64,000 nucleotides of DNA from Codonopsis lanceolata (GCA_013146195.2 CM028379.1:113392168-113456167), one strand, 5' to 3'. Counted from the stretch's first letter, positions 23,545-35,433 are shown. Made by a program: numbers and translations. The notes: a model not told the origin generated them from the sequence alone.

Positions 23545-24142
23545 TCCAAGTCTTCAGCTCAGTGCAATCAAGAGATCCTCTATAGATCTAGAAGTCCTCG
23601 TCAACAACAAGAAGCTGTTCATCAACACTTATTGTTTTATCTTCTTGTTGTTTACTTCCATTAACTATAATTATGCACGAATTAAATATCTTGTATTTAC
23701 AGATATTTAATTCCATAGACCCCAAAAACAAGTCAATATTTTGTACACGATCCATTAGGGACATTCTTTGTAATTGATCTAGTGGAAAACATAGTGCACA
23801 ATTTAAATCCAAGGTTGACTGCCTTGGTGGTGGACGTAGCACTCTTTATAGTGTGAACCATCCCAAAATACTTGTGTTATTTCTTATCTGTTTGTTTGTC
23901 ATTTGACTTAGTCATTACTTTGATTATCTTTATCCATTCACAGCAGAACTTAAGTAACTAGTAAAGGTCTACCGGTAGTCCTTATCGGCAGACCTGGAAC
24001 AACTACTTTGAAGGTCTTCCGCTACTTGAATCTTTTCAATAGATTGCAAGTATCTTTCAAAGTATTTACCAAAAAGTTTTAAGTGTTTAATAAGCTATTC
24101 AACCCCCCTTCTAGCTTATTATTGTGCCCATTGGGACCCACA
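23545..24142 (+). repeat. 5' LTR of the copia element (5'-truncated)
   Basis: Matches 34192-34780 with short indels and ends GGGACCCACA directly before the primer site. The start lacks a TG boundary and abuts satellite, so its 5' part is probably deleted. It contains the words taccggtagtcc and tcggcagacc near 23970-23995. Confidence 0.82.
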
Positions 24143-24144
24143 AT

Positions 24145-24157
24145 TGGTATCAGAGCC
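24145..24157 (+). promoter_or_regulatory. Primer binding site, tRNA-Met type
   Basis: TGGTATCAGAGCC lies two bases after the LTR end. This is the classical initiator tRNA-Met complement used by many plant copia elements. Confidence 0.9.
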
Positions 24158-24211
24158 TTACTCTTTGAAAACAAGTTTTTCCAAGATTAAACTCTTGAGA
24201 GATACGATATA

Positions 24212-25317
24212 ATGGCACAAACACACTACATGCTGCCTACATCTAATGCTAACCACGTCCCAATATTGGACGAAAGACATTCTGATGTATGGAAGGATAA
24301 AGTAATGAGATTTATGAACTCTATTGACAACAGATTATGGAAATGCGTTACTGCATGTCAACATGTACCAATGAAGCCAAATCTTCTAGCCTCCATCGCT
24401 GGGAATCCTGCAGAAGTACCCAAAGAAGAATCTGAATGGACAGAGGATGATAGAAAGCTGGTAGAACTTGACAGCAAAGCAATCAACATAATCACCAGCT
24501 CTCTAGACACAAGCACATACCAGCAAGTGATTCGATGTACAACTGCAAAAGAGATGTGGGAAGCTCTTGTGGAATACTTAGAAGGAGACCAAGACACAAG
24601 AGATAACAGAATATATATATACATCCAGCAGTTTGATTCTTTCAAAAAGGATCCTAAGGAAACCTTGAGACAAGCATACGATCGCTTCAATGAGGTAATT
24701 AATAGTTGCTTTTCTCTTGGTAAAACATATGACAAAAAGGAAATGAACATGAGGTTTTTAGGCTCTCTAGGTAGTGGCATGTTAAGACCACGGCTATGAA
24801 ATAATCCAAGAACTTAAACGAGATGACTCTTCGTAGTCTCTACGCAAGTTTGAAGGTTTATGAACTTGAAGTTAATCAAGCTCTAGAGCAAGACAAACAG
24901 TTCGAGCGTGTCTTTGCGACCATGGTCCAAGAAGAAATCACTGTTGAAAACAAACCTTCCACTTCTTCCTGTGAAAATGACTTTTTATCAGACGAACAAT
25001 TTGCCATGTTTGTAAAACGTTTTCAAAAATTTGCAAAATATGGAAGGACGAACACACACCAACAACCTTTTAGGAAAAATGGTGAAAGCTCATCTAAGGA
25101 AGAGCTTGTGTATTATAACTGTAGGAAACCTGGTCATTTTGCCTCAAAATGTCCTAAGCCAAAATTTGAAGCATACCGAAAACCCTCTTTTAGAAAATTT
25201 CAAAAACAAAAGGGTATGTTGGCTGAAGACATAGAAGACAAACAGGTTGCTACATGGTTTGAGGACCGATTCGAGAAGAGGAGGAAGAGGATTGTGAGCA
25301 AGCTAACATATGCTTAA
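24212..25317 (+). pseudogene. Gag of the copia element
   Basis: The frame at 24212-24799 starts MAQTHYMLPTSNAN and holds the Ty1-copia gag (UBN2-type) domain, with W residues in SDVWKDKV and NRLWKCV and a segment like TAKEMWEALVEYLEG. A frame interruption near 24790 is followed by 24823-25317, which ends with the nucleocapsid region. Its zinc knuckle reads YYNCRKPGHFASKC. The first Cys of CX2CX4HX4C is Tyr, a single-base change, so RNA binding would be impaired. Gag forms the particle that packages element RNA. The ATG is 55 bases after the primer site, as expected. Confidence 0.85.
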
Positions 25318-26480
25318 TAGCTCATGATTCAGTCCTACCTATGACTCGAAAATGAAGTTGTAGTTTCACCTAGTCCTTTGGACAAAAATGAAACCAACAA
25401 GGTGTGACTTCGATGAGGAAGAACTTCTCAAGGATAATCGGGATATGCTTGAAGAATTTAATTCCTTTAGAGTAGCCTATGTTAAAGCGGCCAAGCGTGA
25501 GAAACTTACGGTGAGAAATCTATGATGGCGGTGAGATTCAAACACTCAATAGTGTCAACAAGAGAGTATCAAGCGAAGGAAGAAAACAAATTCCTTTATG
25601 ACAAAATTGATTGTCTATCGAGCACATCAAAGGACTTGACTGAGAAAATTGCCTTGCAAAAGACGATTGACTCTGGAGCGACTCGAGGACACATTCGAAG
25701 AAATCCTTTCAAGCCAAAAATCTAGTAATGATAAAGCGGCATAGGATATTCAAATGTGCCTCTTCCGACAATCTCTTGATCATAGAAAGGTGAATCCTCA
25801 GAGGCTGCAAATGATATATCCTTCTCTAAAGCAGACATTTGGAAATGTAGGAAAACAAGGCCTTGGTTATTCAAGTGTTCCTTACGTTTACCCCAAAGTT
25901 CGAGAAAGGAAAAGCCAAAATGTGACTCAAATGAGAAACACGAAAAGGTAACGGTAGAAAGTAAAGTCTGCAACGGCTATGCCAAGGCAAAGTCTGGCAG
26001 CGGTAGACCTCTTGAACCTCTGGTAACTATCAAGTTTGTCTATGAAGCAGCAAGGCTCCTTTACTGTTGAAGGTAAACTTAAAGGTATTCTACCGAATCC
26101 TTAGAAAAAGTAATCAACGAGAAAAGCTAAAGCTAAGTGCATTTGGTAACCTACCTAGAAAGATTCGAAAGAAACCAATTAAGTCTACCATCAACAAACA
26201 AAATTTGAACCAAGAATGGATGTCAAGAAAAGGAATAATCATAAGTACTCTTCAGTTGAAGTCACTAACAGTTCTCTATGGACTTTTCATTTATGTCACT
26301 CTTGCAATTGCCTAGGCCATCGGCACCGAATGCTGCTAAGGTTCACTCCAAGATCGAGAGACCTAGTTCTCTCAAGGTCAAGTATGGGTTCCAGGTTGCT
26401 AATCCTTAGGACCCGAAAGAAAATAAAGGGTACCTTGTTTGCTTTAATTTCTTTTCGGAATGCTTCATGGCTATAGAATC
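25318..26480 (+). pseudogene. Gag-pol linker region of the copia element, decayed
   Basis: A string of short frames between gag and the protease motif. One part (about 25522-25725) looks like the Lys/Glu-rich coiled segment that lies after gag in SIRE-type elements. Another (26216-26330) resembles the start of the gag pre-integrase region. Stops and frameshifts are frequent. A further ACCGGTAGACC-like word (GCGGTAGACCT) lies near 26003. No intact protein is present. Confidence 0.6.
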
Positions 26481-27480
26481 GAGAAAACAAAGACATCGGT
26501 ACCTAGGCGGTTGGTGCTCAAGACACATGATGGGAGCAAGTCTTCTTACGATATAGTGAAGCAAAAGGACTCATGTTATTTTCGGAGATAATGCAAGAGG
26601 AAAAACAATTGGATATGGCTCAATCACTAGAGGAAGTCTCTCCATCAACAAAGTTTCTCTAGTGAGTGGTTTAAAGCACAATCTAATGAGCATATCTCAA
26701 TTCTGCGACAAAGGACTTCTATGCCAATTCAACTCCAACCGGTGCCTCATCAAAGACGGTGAATCTGCTCTACAATCTTGGCCAGGCAATAGACAAGGAA
26801 ATGTCTATGTCGTGGACTTAAATCTTCTAGGGAGATTCTCAAGCACGTGTCTAGTAGCCAACAATGTTCATGACAACGGTGGCTATGGCACAAGCGTCTC
26901 GATCACCTCAACTTTAAGCACCTCTCCAAGCTCTCCAAAAACGGGCTTGTCAAAGGTCTACCTACGGTGTCCGACCATGACGAAGTTGTAAAGCTTGTCA
27001 ACTAGGAAAACTTTCAAGTCTTCCTTCAAAAGAAAGTCTATTATCTACAAACGCAGACCTCTTCAACTTCTCGCATATGGATCTCTTTGGACCAATCACA
27101 CGGCCGGTATTTCGGGGAGACAAGTACACACTTGTAGTAGTTGGACGACTACTCGATTCACTTGGATTGAAACTATGACATCTAAAGATGAAACGTATGA
27201 TCTAGTCCTTTGCTCTTTTCGAAGACTTCAAACTCAAAAGCTTGAAGACATAAGCGACATAAGATCAGACAACGGAACTGAATTCAAGAACAATGGTGTA
27301 GAAAAGTACTGCGATGACCACGGGATCGACCACAACTTCTCTACCGCCTGTACTCCTCAACAAAAGCGGTGTAGGCGAGCGGAAGAACAGAAACGATTGA
27401 AGCGGCAAGAACAATCTTGGCGAAGCCAAACTTCCAAAGTATTTATGGGCGAAGCAACTTGCATGTTTTACCCAGAATAG
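26481..27480 (+). pseudogene. Protease and integrase of the copia element
   Basis: Near 26510 the reading CSRHM marks the copia protease active-site region, but the preceding catalytic Asp-Ser-Gly is destroyed by a small indel. At 26662-26991 is the pre-integrase segment (VSGLKHNLMSISQFCDKG). The zinc-binding region follows near 26900-27000. At 26995-27480 is the integrase core, with RSDNGTEFKN holding the second catalytic Asp. The third catalytic residue (Glu), expected after TPQQ, falls out of frame. Integrase inserts the element cDNA. The domain order protease, integrase, RT confirms Ty1-copia. Confidence 0.8.
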
Positions 27481-28189
27481 ATCACAGGTAAACAAGTTTC
27501 ATAACAAAACTCCATATGAAATATGGAGAGGAAGATCCCCAAACATAGGATTTCTTAAAATCTTCGGTGTAAATGTTTTATTCTTTATAATGGAAAAGAA
27601 TATAGAGGAAAATTTGATGCAAAATCGGACGAAGGAATTTTTAGGGTATTCCAAACATTCAAAAGCATTTCGCATTTTCGATAAAACTAACTTAAAAATT
27701 TTAGAATTTGTGCATGTCTCTTTTGATGAATATGACTTGTTAGAGCCTAGAAAGGCTCGAGCGTTGCTAATGATTACGATAATGATGAGGCAGGTACTAA
27801 TACAACATCCACTTCCACTCCTCTTGATCGAAAAGCGGCAGCTGCAGACCTCGAGTACCACTAACCCTTCAGGTAGATGAGAACTCTGCCGTACCGATAA
27901 AAACTCTTCTGTTGACCCTGAACCCATCTCTTCTTTTACCCCAAGCACCTTACAGATCACTCATCCTTCTTGTTCGACCGAAAATGAAGGTTTTGAAGAT
28001 CTATTTCTTCGAACCGATTTTGGTGAATCTCCTCTCAACCTACTCAGGAATTCTTACGGAAGAACCCACCGAAGTGATCTTCCTCCAAGCATTATTGAAG
28101 CAAGAGATCATCCCATTTCTCAAATCATTGGTGATCTCAACTCGGGAGTTTAAATGCGAGAAATAAAGTTCGAGAAGAAACTATGTTTG
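27481..28189 (+). pseudogene. Integrase C-terminus to RT linker, decayed
   Basis: Short frames continue the integrase C-terminal region. A stretch such as PYEIWRGR near 27515 is typical of copia integrase ends. A low-complexity linker follows up to the RT. No intact frame exceeds about 100 codons. Confidence 0.6.
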
Positions 28190-29026
28190 CTTATGCATTT
28201 GTATCGAACTCGAACCTAAAGAAGATTGATGAAGCTATCGAAGATCATAAGCTGGATTGAAGCTATGCAAGAAGAAATGAACCGGTTTGAAAGATGTAAG
28301 GTGTGGAGCTTAGTTCAAAACCGGCGATCATCAGTCATCGGCACAAAGTGGGTTTTCGAAACAAAAGAGATGAAGAAGGAAATGTCACGAAAATAAAGCT
28401 AGGCTGGTTGCAGGGGCTAAGCAGGAAGAAGGAATTGACTTTGATGAAACTTTTGCTCTGTTGCTAGACTAGAGGCAATCGAGAATCTTTCTAGCCTATG
28501 CATCGTTCATGAACTTCAAAGTGTATCGGATGGATGTAAAGAGTGCCTTTCGAATGGAGATCTTCAAGCGTATCGTGGAGCGACCTCGAGGATTTGTCAT
28601 TTCGGACAAAGCGGATCACGTCTACCGACTCAAGAAAGCTCTCTACGGCTGAAGCAAGCTCCTAGAGCTTGGTATGAAACTCTATCCAAGTTCTTAATAG
28701 AACAAGGATTCGTGAGAGGAATAATAGACACTACTTTATTCATCCTCAAGCACAAAGGCCATTCTCTTACGGTACAAATCTATGTGGGCGACATCATCTT
28801 TGGATCAACTAACCAAAGCCTATGTAAAAGATTCGAGAAGGCGATGCAAAGCAAGTTCGAGATGAGCATGATGGGTGAACTTACCTACTTTCTAGGGCTG
28901 CAAATACAACAGACTTGGGACGGAATCTTCATCGGCCAAACCAAATATGCAAAGGAACTAATCAAGAAGTTCGGTCTTGATTCACTAAAGGATTCAAAAC
29001 TCCAATGTCTACCGGCGCCATCTTGA
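28190..29026 (+). pseudogene. Reverse transcriptase of the copia element
   Basis: Spread over several frames are the hallmarks of a copia RT: an EEMNRFER and GTKWVF block near 28275-28355, MDVKSAF near 28530, a PRGFVISD and HVYRLKKALYG block near 28580-28650, and the catalytic loop at 28780-28800. The loop reads YVGDIIFGS, whereas the family has YVDD, so one of the two metal-binding Asp residues is Gly. Together with the frameshifts this copy cannot make active RT as written. Confidence 0.85.
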
Positions 29027-29717
29027 CAAAGATGAGAAGGGAAAGCAAGAGAACATGACCAAGTACCGAGGAATCATAGGTTCACTTCTTTACCTTCTTG
29101 CTAGTAGACGACATTATGTTTCTTTGTTTGTGTTTGTGCTAGATTTCAGAGGCGGATCCAAAGGAGTCACATTTGCTTGCGCCAAGCGTATCATCGAGAT
29201 ATGTTTCAAAAACAACAAATCTAGGCATATGGTATTCCAAAACAACAATTTCGATCTAGTTGGATACTCGGATGCGATTATGCGACTTGCAAAGTGAGCG
29301 CGAAGAAGCACCGGTGGGACTTGTCAATTCCTTGAAATAGACTTGTCTCATGGTCTTGCAAGAAACAAGGATCGGTTGCAAATTCAACCATTGAATACAT
29401 TCTTTGCAAGCAAGCTGTTGCTCTCAACTACTATGGATGAAGCAACAACTAGTGGACTACAACATCAAGGCGCAAGCGCCCAATCATGTGTGACAACACA
29501 TCGGCAATTCGGTCTCTAAAAATCGATGATGCACTCCAAGGCCAAGCACATTGATATCCGTTATCACTTCCTCAAAGATCATGTGGAAAAAGGTAACATC
29601 AGTTTGGAATATGTTCCAACTGAGCATCAATTGGCAGACATTCTCACAAAACCACTGGATGCCACCAGGTTTGCTTATTTAAGGAGAAATCTTGGTATGA
29701 TTGATCCTACTGCTTAA
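29027..29717 (+). pseudogene. RNase H of the copia element
   Basis: The fragment at 29055-29297 holds KYRGIIGSLLYLLASR and LVGYSDA. After broken sequence the frame at 29526-29717 gives the C-terminus, with SKAKHIDIRYHFLKDHVEKG, EYVPTEHQLADILTKPL and a final stop after MIDPTA. This is the standard end of a SIRE-type pol. RNase H digests the RNA template after minus-strand synthesis. One indel near 29300 and others to 29520 break the middle. Confidence 0.83.
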
Positions 29718-30089
29718 TTTTCAAAGTTATTTGTTAAGTGTCTTTCATACCGGTAGACCTAGTTTTAGACTGATCGGAAGACGTAAGTTCTCCTTTACCG
29801 GAAGACTTAAAGGTCAGTATTCTTACTTAGTCTATTTTTTTTGCTAAAGAGGTTTCTAAAGCAATAAAGGGGGTCAAGGATAAAATTTGGTACTTAAGAA
29901 AATATCTTAAGTTCCCGCTTTTTCAACTAAAATTTTTCTCGTCATTAAATAGTCCTTGAACCGTCATTTGCCAAAATTTACGAAACCCTTTGACAAAATA
30001 TTTCTCTCTCTATTCATACTCTCTCTCCCTCTCTGTAACTACTTTCTGCAAATCCAAATCCTTCTTGTTTCTTCTTCTCATCGACGACA
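29718..30089 (+). other. Spacer between pol and the env-like gene
   Basis: Non-coding. It holds ACCGGTAGACC-related words near 29749 and 29803, a short purine run aaagggggt near 29868, and then a pyrimidine-rich stretch (about 30000-30080) that looks like a plant 5' untranslated leader immediately before the ATG at 30090. Confidence 0.6.
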
Positions 30090-33000
30090 ATGGTACGTTC
30101 CTCTCTTCTCTACTTGAAACTTACTACGTACTGTTCTGCTTTTCAGTTCATAACCTAAATTTGTTTTGGAATACAAACAGTCATTATCGAGTTTCTACAG
30201 TATTCGCCATTGTTGTTCTTAAAAACCTAAGAATACTAACAGTCGTTTATGTTTATTCATCGTTTATTCTTATGAAAACCTCTGTTATATTTTTCTCGGG
30301 TGTGGATACTCTAAACAACCTAGGGTTTCAAGTTTTCGCTTCAGAAATTCTAATTATTTCAGAAAACCTTGAAATTCCTACTTGTTTAGTTGTTGAGATG
30401 AAAAGCCCTAATTTTTATCTTGCATTTCTTTCAGGCAAGAACTTCAAAATCAAAGCGAGACAGCGGAAAGAGATTGAACCCGGAAACTGACATTCCTCCC
30501 AGTACGGATGTCAACCTTCCAGGATACCCCACCTTTCCCGCCTCTCATGACATCATTGTCGCTCTGGACCCGAAGTTATAAATTCCAGGAATGTGCATTG
30601 ACCTTCAGTCAATCAACTCTATAGCTGCCGGCGTCAAAGCTTGCGAGGACATGAACACCTCTGGGATTCTACCCCTCTTCTGCCTCAACGACAAAAATTA
30701 TAGTATCTTCCTGGCAGAAGAATTTTATCAGAGGATGGAGCTCATGAGCCCAAGTGCTCTTCGAGGATGGATTAGGGGCCGTCCCATCTCCATTACCGCT
30801 AAATCAATCTCCACTATCATCGGCATGCACTACGGTGGAGCTCTTGCAGCAACTATGGCTGAGGTTGTACATGCCTGGGAAGCCATGAGGGGAGTAGACA
30901 CCCTCAGGGAACCTCAAGGAAAAATGCTTCGAAATCTGTTCCCTCTTGACGTCTACTGCACAAGCCACCTCCTTGACAAAGGGCTCCTATTCAAGAGTGG
31001 AGCTCATGATATGTTTACGGCCTAGCAAATCAACTTAACAAGTGCCGTATTCCTTCAGCTACGTCTCAACTAGGGGGCCATCATCTTCAATGAGTTAAAA
31101 CAGTGGGTGGAGAAAGCAAAGAACAACCCCACTTGCAAACGCCCCTTTGTGAGGCTGATTAATGCCCTTCATGATACTAATGTCAACTCTTCTTTGAAAG
31201 AAGATGAGTTGTTTACAGTGGCCAAGGAGAAGCAACTCACAGCCTCGTTCTTCAGTAAGTATACTGAATACGAGAACAAGCGACGGCTGCAGAAGGGTCT
31301 ACCGCCAGTTACCCTTGACAAAGTGGCCAAGCCTGCACCTATCTTGGTCACTCGCTTCAACATGGAAGCACATGACGCGGCAAGCAGAACCTTCAAGAAG
31401 GCCTCTGCAAAATTTGACGATCAAGTAGCCGCGTCCCTCCAGCAAAAGGCCAAAGACTTGGCTGATGAGGCAGAGCAGCTGCTAAGGACCAAGATGGCAG
31501 CCAAGGGCAAGGCAAAGAAGACTAGGCCGGAAGAGGCCACTCAAGCGAGAGGCTTGAGGCCAAATGGGTTAGGAAGGAGATGAAGGAAGGCCAAAAGAAC
31601 AAGGCACCAGGCCAATCCAGCCATTCCTCACCTTCACCAGCCCAAACCCAGCCAACCTCTCAAACCCAGCCATCCTCCCAGCCTCCTACCCAAACCACTC
31701 AATCAACATCACCCTCTCCTGCACCAACTCCTAAACCCAAACGAAGGAGACTTCGTAAAACCTTTGAAGACCAACCACCAGCAGTTACTCCTGCCACTAC
31801 CGATGAAGCAGTTGAGCCTCCAACTCAACCGCAACGAAAGAAAAGGAGAACTGCCGGTCCCAAACACTCTACCGACAGCCAACCCACTACCGACGCCCAA
31901 CCAACTACCTCTACCGATGCCCAACCATCTACCACTGACCCCTACTGTCAACCCTTCATCTATACCTGTCAACCCTTCATCTATTCCTCCTGAGTCATCT
32001 ACTCAGAGGAATTCACCACCTCCAGAGGAGTCTATCCCTCAGGAGGAGCCTCAAATTCAGGAGGAGAAAGCCAGAACCCCCATTCCTCCTCCACCTTCCC
32101 CTTTCAACTATTCACCTGACCCATCTACACCTTCCCCACCTCCCCGATCCCAACCAACTTCTTCAACCACACCACAGCCAACTCAAATCCCTCCCACCCA
32201 GCCATTAGACTCTGCTGCCGCAAAGTTCCTTTTCGAACTTTCGTCAGTAGCAGACCTATTTACCATTACCCATCAACCTCCTCAACCTTCTCAACCTCTC
32301 CTTAGAAAACCAAAATCCCTCTTCTACCCTGCCCCTTCCTTCTAGTTTTCTACCGAGCCCTTACCCGAATCATCTCATATCAGTGACAACTCGGACACTG
32401 ACATTGAGATTGATTCCCCTCCAACACCACCTTCCCCTCCACCCATTACCATATCCTCCTCCACCAAAACCATACCAACCCAAGACTCGTCCTCTTACGA
32501 CTCCGTCTCTCCTACACTCCAACATCCCATACGGCCTGCAGACTCTACCTCTGCCGGCACCATTCATATTGGCCAAGCAACTATTTCTCATCCGCCTGCC
32601 AATGATGAAATTTTGTCATTGGGCGCCATCTATGAGCGGCTGGCGCTTACGGCATCACTACCGCTACCGCCGAAATAGCCACTGATGCGTCCAAAGCCAA
32701 TGACCGCACTGCCGCCCTTCTACGACAATTCCAAGAGGATGTCTGGACTCGCTTTGGACAGATACGACACGACTTTACCGATGTCAAGATCAACATTGAA
32801 GCTCAACACGATGAGTGTGTCCGTATCTGCTCCTCACTTTTCTACGAATTATTCCATGCCATCACTCTCCATCTCGGCCACGGTCGTCCTCCTGTTCTCG
32901 AACTCAACCGTATTGCTCGAGATTCTGCTCACGACGTCATGAATGCCAACCGTGATCGTGATCTGGCCATCACGGAGGAGAAGCAAATGAGGTCAATCAA

Positions 33001-33217
33001 CAGAATGCTGATGGAAGAGAATGGCCGTCTTCGTGAAGAACTGGACTACCGTTCTCGTTCCACGGACCTCCGCGATGCGGATGGCGAATCTGAGCGAAGA
33101 ATGGAAGAGCTTGGCGAGAACGAAGAGAAAAGGAGGCTGCAGACAAAGGAAAAGGGAAAAGACCTTGGTAGTTTATGTATCTTTTCTTCCCTTACCTTTG
33201 TACTTATCTTTTTTTGA
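30090..33217 (+). pseudogene. Env-like 3' gene of the SIRE-type element, with intron
   Basis: Exon 1 seems to code only the start codon (30090-30092). A probable intron follows at 30093-30434, starting GTACG and ending TTTCTTTCAG. Exon 2 begins GCAAGAACTTC. From 30435 one frame runs to 31583 but for three in-frame stops (30579, 31023, 31071). It resembles the plant transposon-associated domain, with the core RGWIRGRPISIT. Then come a Lys/Ala-rich segment, a Pro/Ser/Thr-rich region (about 31600-32560) with basic clusters KPKRRR and RKKRR, and a charged coiled-coil (about 32690-33160). The last frame ends in a short hydrophobic run, FSSLTFVLIFF. SIRE env-like proteins share Pro-rich, coiled-coil and hydrophobic parts; a real envelope role is unproven. 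At least three frame changes make this copy non-functional. Confidence 0.65.
30093..30434 (+). other. Probable spliceosomal intron directly after the start codon
   Basis: ATG is followed at once by GTACGTTC, a good donor. The other end is a T-rich tract, TTGCATTTCTTTCAG. Removing the 342 bases joins ATG to GCAAGAACTTC in frame with the downstream protein. The stretch is AT-rich like plant introns. Confidence 0.65.
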
Positions 33218-34191
33218 AAACTCTGTGATATGTAAACTTCTTGTTTATAAATACAGAAGATTACTTGTTTTTCAAAAAGGTTATTTTGTTTAAATTCTTG
33301 TTGCTTTATATTCATATATGTTTAGAATTTAAACAGTCAGTTTAAATTTATTTGAACTGCTGCTAATCTGTGTGCTGTTCTATGACTCTTTACTCTTGTA
33401 TGCACTTAGATTAGTCCCTTACATTTGAGGTGTTATTCTGTTTGATAGAGGCATGTCTTTTGTTACTCAATATATAAAAATTTCTCAGACATGTTATTAT
33501 CTATCAAATAGTCTGTTTTAAGCCCTCATTTGTAGTAATGATGACCAGATATAAATAGAAGAAGATTGTTGATTCTTATGTTAGATTTATATATGCTCAG
33601 TACATTACATTAGTTTTATACTTCAGTGGCTAATCGGGCTGTGTATCGATTAGCGTGGCAACTGTGTATAGAACTTTGCCTTGTATAGTTTTTATAGGAC
33701 TTCACGAGGTTCGGGAAGACCTCTTCACGGCTTCAGGAAGACACGCTTAAAAGCTTAAGAGCAGCGGACCTTGTGTCCACGGTCTCTTATGGCGTGTCTT
33801 ATCCAAAGCATTGACTCATTGGATTAATTCGAACTTATCTTTATTTGAATTAATCAAGACAAGACATTCAAGCGCCGCAGAAAGCAACTTTCGAGCGGGG
33901 AAGACTTTTCGTCTGAGCGATGAAAGCAAGCGATTGCAACAACTCTCGGATCGACACCTAAATCGCCCACCTTTTGAAGATCTCGAAATCATTCCTGCTC
34001 TAGATATACGTGAAGGCGAAAATCCTTGACCCCATGCATTTAATGCATTGATGAAAAGATTTGTTGAAGTATTCGTCTTCTCCAGCGGATCTTTTGATGA
34101 ACACTGCTATAAATCTTGTCATTGAAGTGAAACAAAAACATTATGCTGAATCAATCGAACACTTAAGGATTGCTCACGAAACTTCATAAAC
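33218..34191 (+). other. 3' non-coding region of the copia element
   Basis: About 970 bases without coding potential between the env-like gene and the aligned part of the 3' LTR. The real start of the 3' LTR is probably inside it, because the 5' LTR is truncated and cannot define it. One candidate is TGTTGAAG at 34062 after a purine-rich word; this is a guess. Confidence 0.45.
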
Positions 34192-34780
34192 TCCAAGTCT
34201 TCTCGGTGTAATCAAAGAGATCCTCTGAGATCTAGAAGTCCTCGTCAACAACAAGAAGGCGTTCATCAACACTTATTGTTTTATCTTCTTGTTGTTTACT
34301 TCCATTAACTATATACTTGCAATTAAATATCTTGTATTTGAGATATTTAATTCCATAGACAAACACAAGTCAATATTTTGTACCACGATCCATTAGGGAC
34401 ATTCTTTGTAATTGATCTAGTGGAAAACATAGTGCACAATTTAAATCCAAGGTTATTGCCTTGGTGGGCGTAGCACTCTTTATAGTGTGAACCATCCCAA
34501 AATATTTGTGTTATTTCTTATCTGTTTGTTTGTCATTTGACTTAGTCATTACTTTGATTATCTTTATACATTCACAGCAGAACTTAAGTAACGAGTAAAG
34601 GTCTACTGGTAGTCCTTATCGGCAGACCTGGAACAACTACTTTGAAGGTCTTCCGCAACTTGAATCTTTTCAATAGATTGCAAGTATCTTTCAAAGTATT
34701 TACCAAAAAGTTTTAAGTGTTTAATAAGCTATTCAACCCCCCCCCCTTCTAGCTTATTATTGTGCCCATTGGGACCCACA
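34192..34780 (+). repeat. 3' LTR of the copia element (aligned part)
   Basis: Matches 23545-24142, including the tcctcgtcaacaacaagaag phrase, the taccggt/tactggt words near 34605 and the end GGGACCCACA at 34780. The C run near 34738-34745 is longer than in the 5' copy. The satellite resumes at once with caatcaattac. Confidence 0.87.
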
Positions 34781-35414
34781 CAATCAATTACTTTTTTTAA
34801 ATGGTGTGTCAGACCAAAAGAGATAATAATTTAAAAACGAACGAAGCAGCATTTTCTTTGGGGATCAAACAAATATGTTTGCTGAAGCTAATGGACTCCA
34901 TCATGGAATTAAGAAATGCATTGAATTACGGTCGGAGAGAGTCGAAGTTGAAATTGATCCGAAGGGAGTCGAAGTTGAAATTGATCCGAAGGGAGTCGAA
35001 GTTGAAATTGATCTGAAAGTCATGGAGAATACAAATCATGGTGGGGGCTCATGTTCCTTAGAAAATATTTCCTCCGTTTCAAGTAAAGAGTCTCCGTTTT
35101 AAAATCAAGCTTCTTAAGAAAATAATACTTTTAGTTGCTCATTATTAGTAATAAAGCCTTAGTGGTCTTTGCATTAAAGCCTCCCCTGAATTCAGCTACG
35201 TACCAAGGTATGATACGTTTAGTTGATTCTATCATTTTTTCAATTAAACTAGAGCTTCAGAATATTTTTTTGGTATGGCCTTTCTCGTATGCACATTTGG
35301 AGGATTTTTTTAGGGATGGTGGTAACTGGTATCATACGCAATTTGGTTGCTAGGAAAAGGAGTCAGCCGCAGGTTGTATTATGAGAATTGCTGCTGCTTG
35401 TGTCATAAACTTAA
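34781..35414 (+). repeat. Satellite array, part 3 (0.7 monomer)
   Basis: Resumes at caatcaattac and runs to cataaacttaa, where the LINE is inserted. It has three copies of the 27-bp unit near 34935-35020. Confidence 0.95.
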
Positions 35415-35433
35415 TTTTTTTTTTTTTTTTTTT
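35415..35433 (-). other. LINE poly(A) tail (as T run)
   Basis: Nineteen consecutive T directly beside the satellite: the 3' end of a minus-strand LINE. Confidence 0.95.

Larger units (their letters stand above)
23545..34780 (+). mobile_element. SIRE/Maximus-like Ty1-copia retrotransposon with env-like gene, decayed
   Basis: A plus-strand Ty1-copia element: LTR, tRNA-Met primer site, gag, protease, integrase, RT and RNase H, then a long extra 3' region with an intron-bearing env-like gene, then a second LTR. The order IN before RT defines Ty1-copia. The additional 3' ORF with Pro-rich and coiled-coil parts is what the SIRE/Maximus lineage carries. All gene parts contain stops or frameshifts. 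The flanks show no target duplication: the left flank reaches about 130 bp further into the monomer than where the right flank restarts. Confidence 0.83.

Noticed and set aside
29990..30490. A 166-codon hydrophobic open frame before the env-like gene
   Set aside because: It lies mostly across the probable intron and T-rich leader. Its hydrophobic character comes from T-rich codons, and it conflicts with the splice-joined reading.
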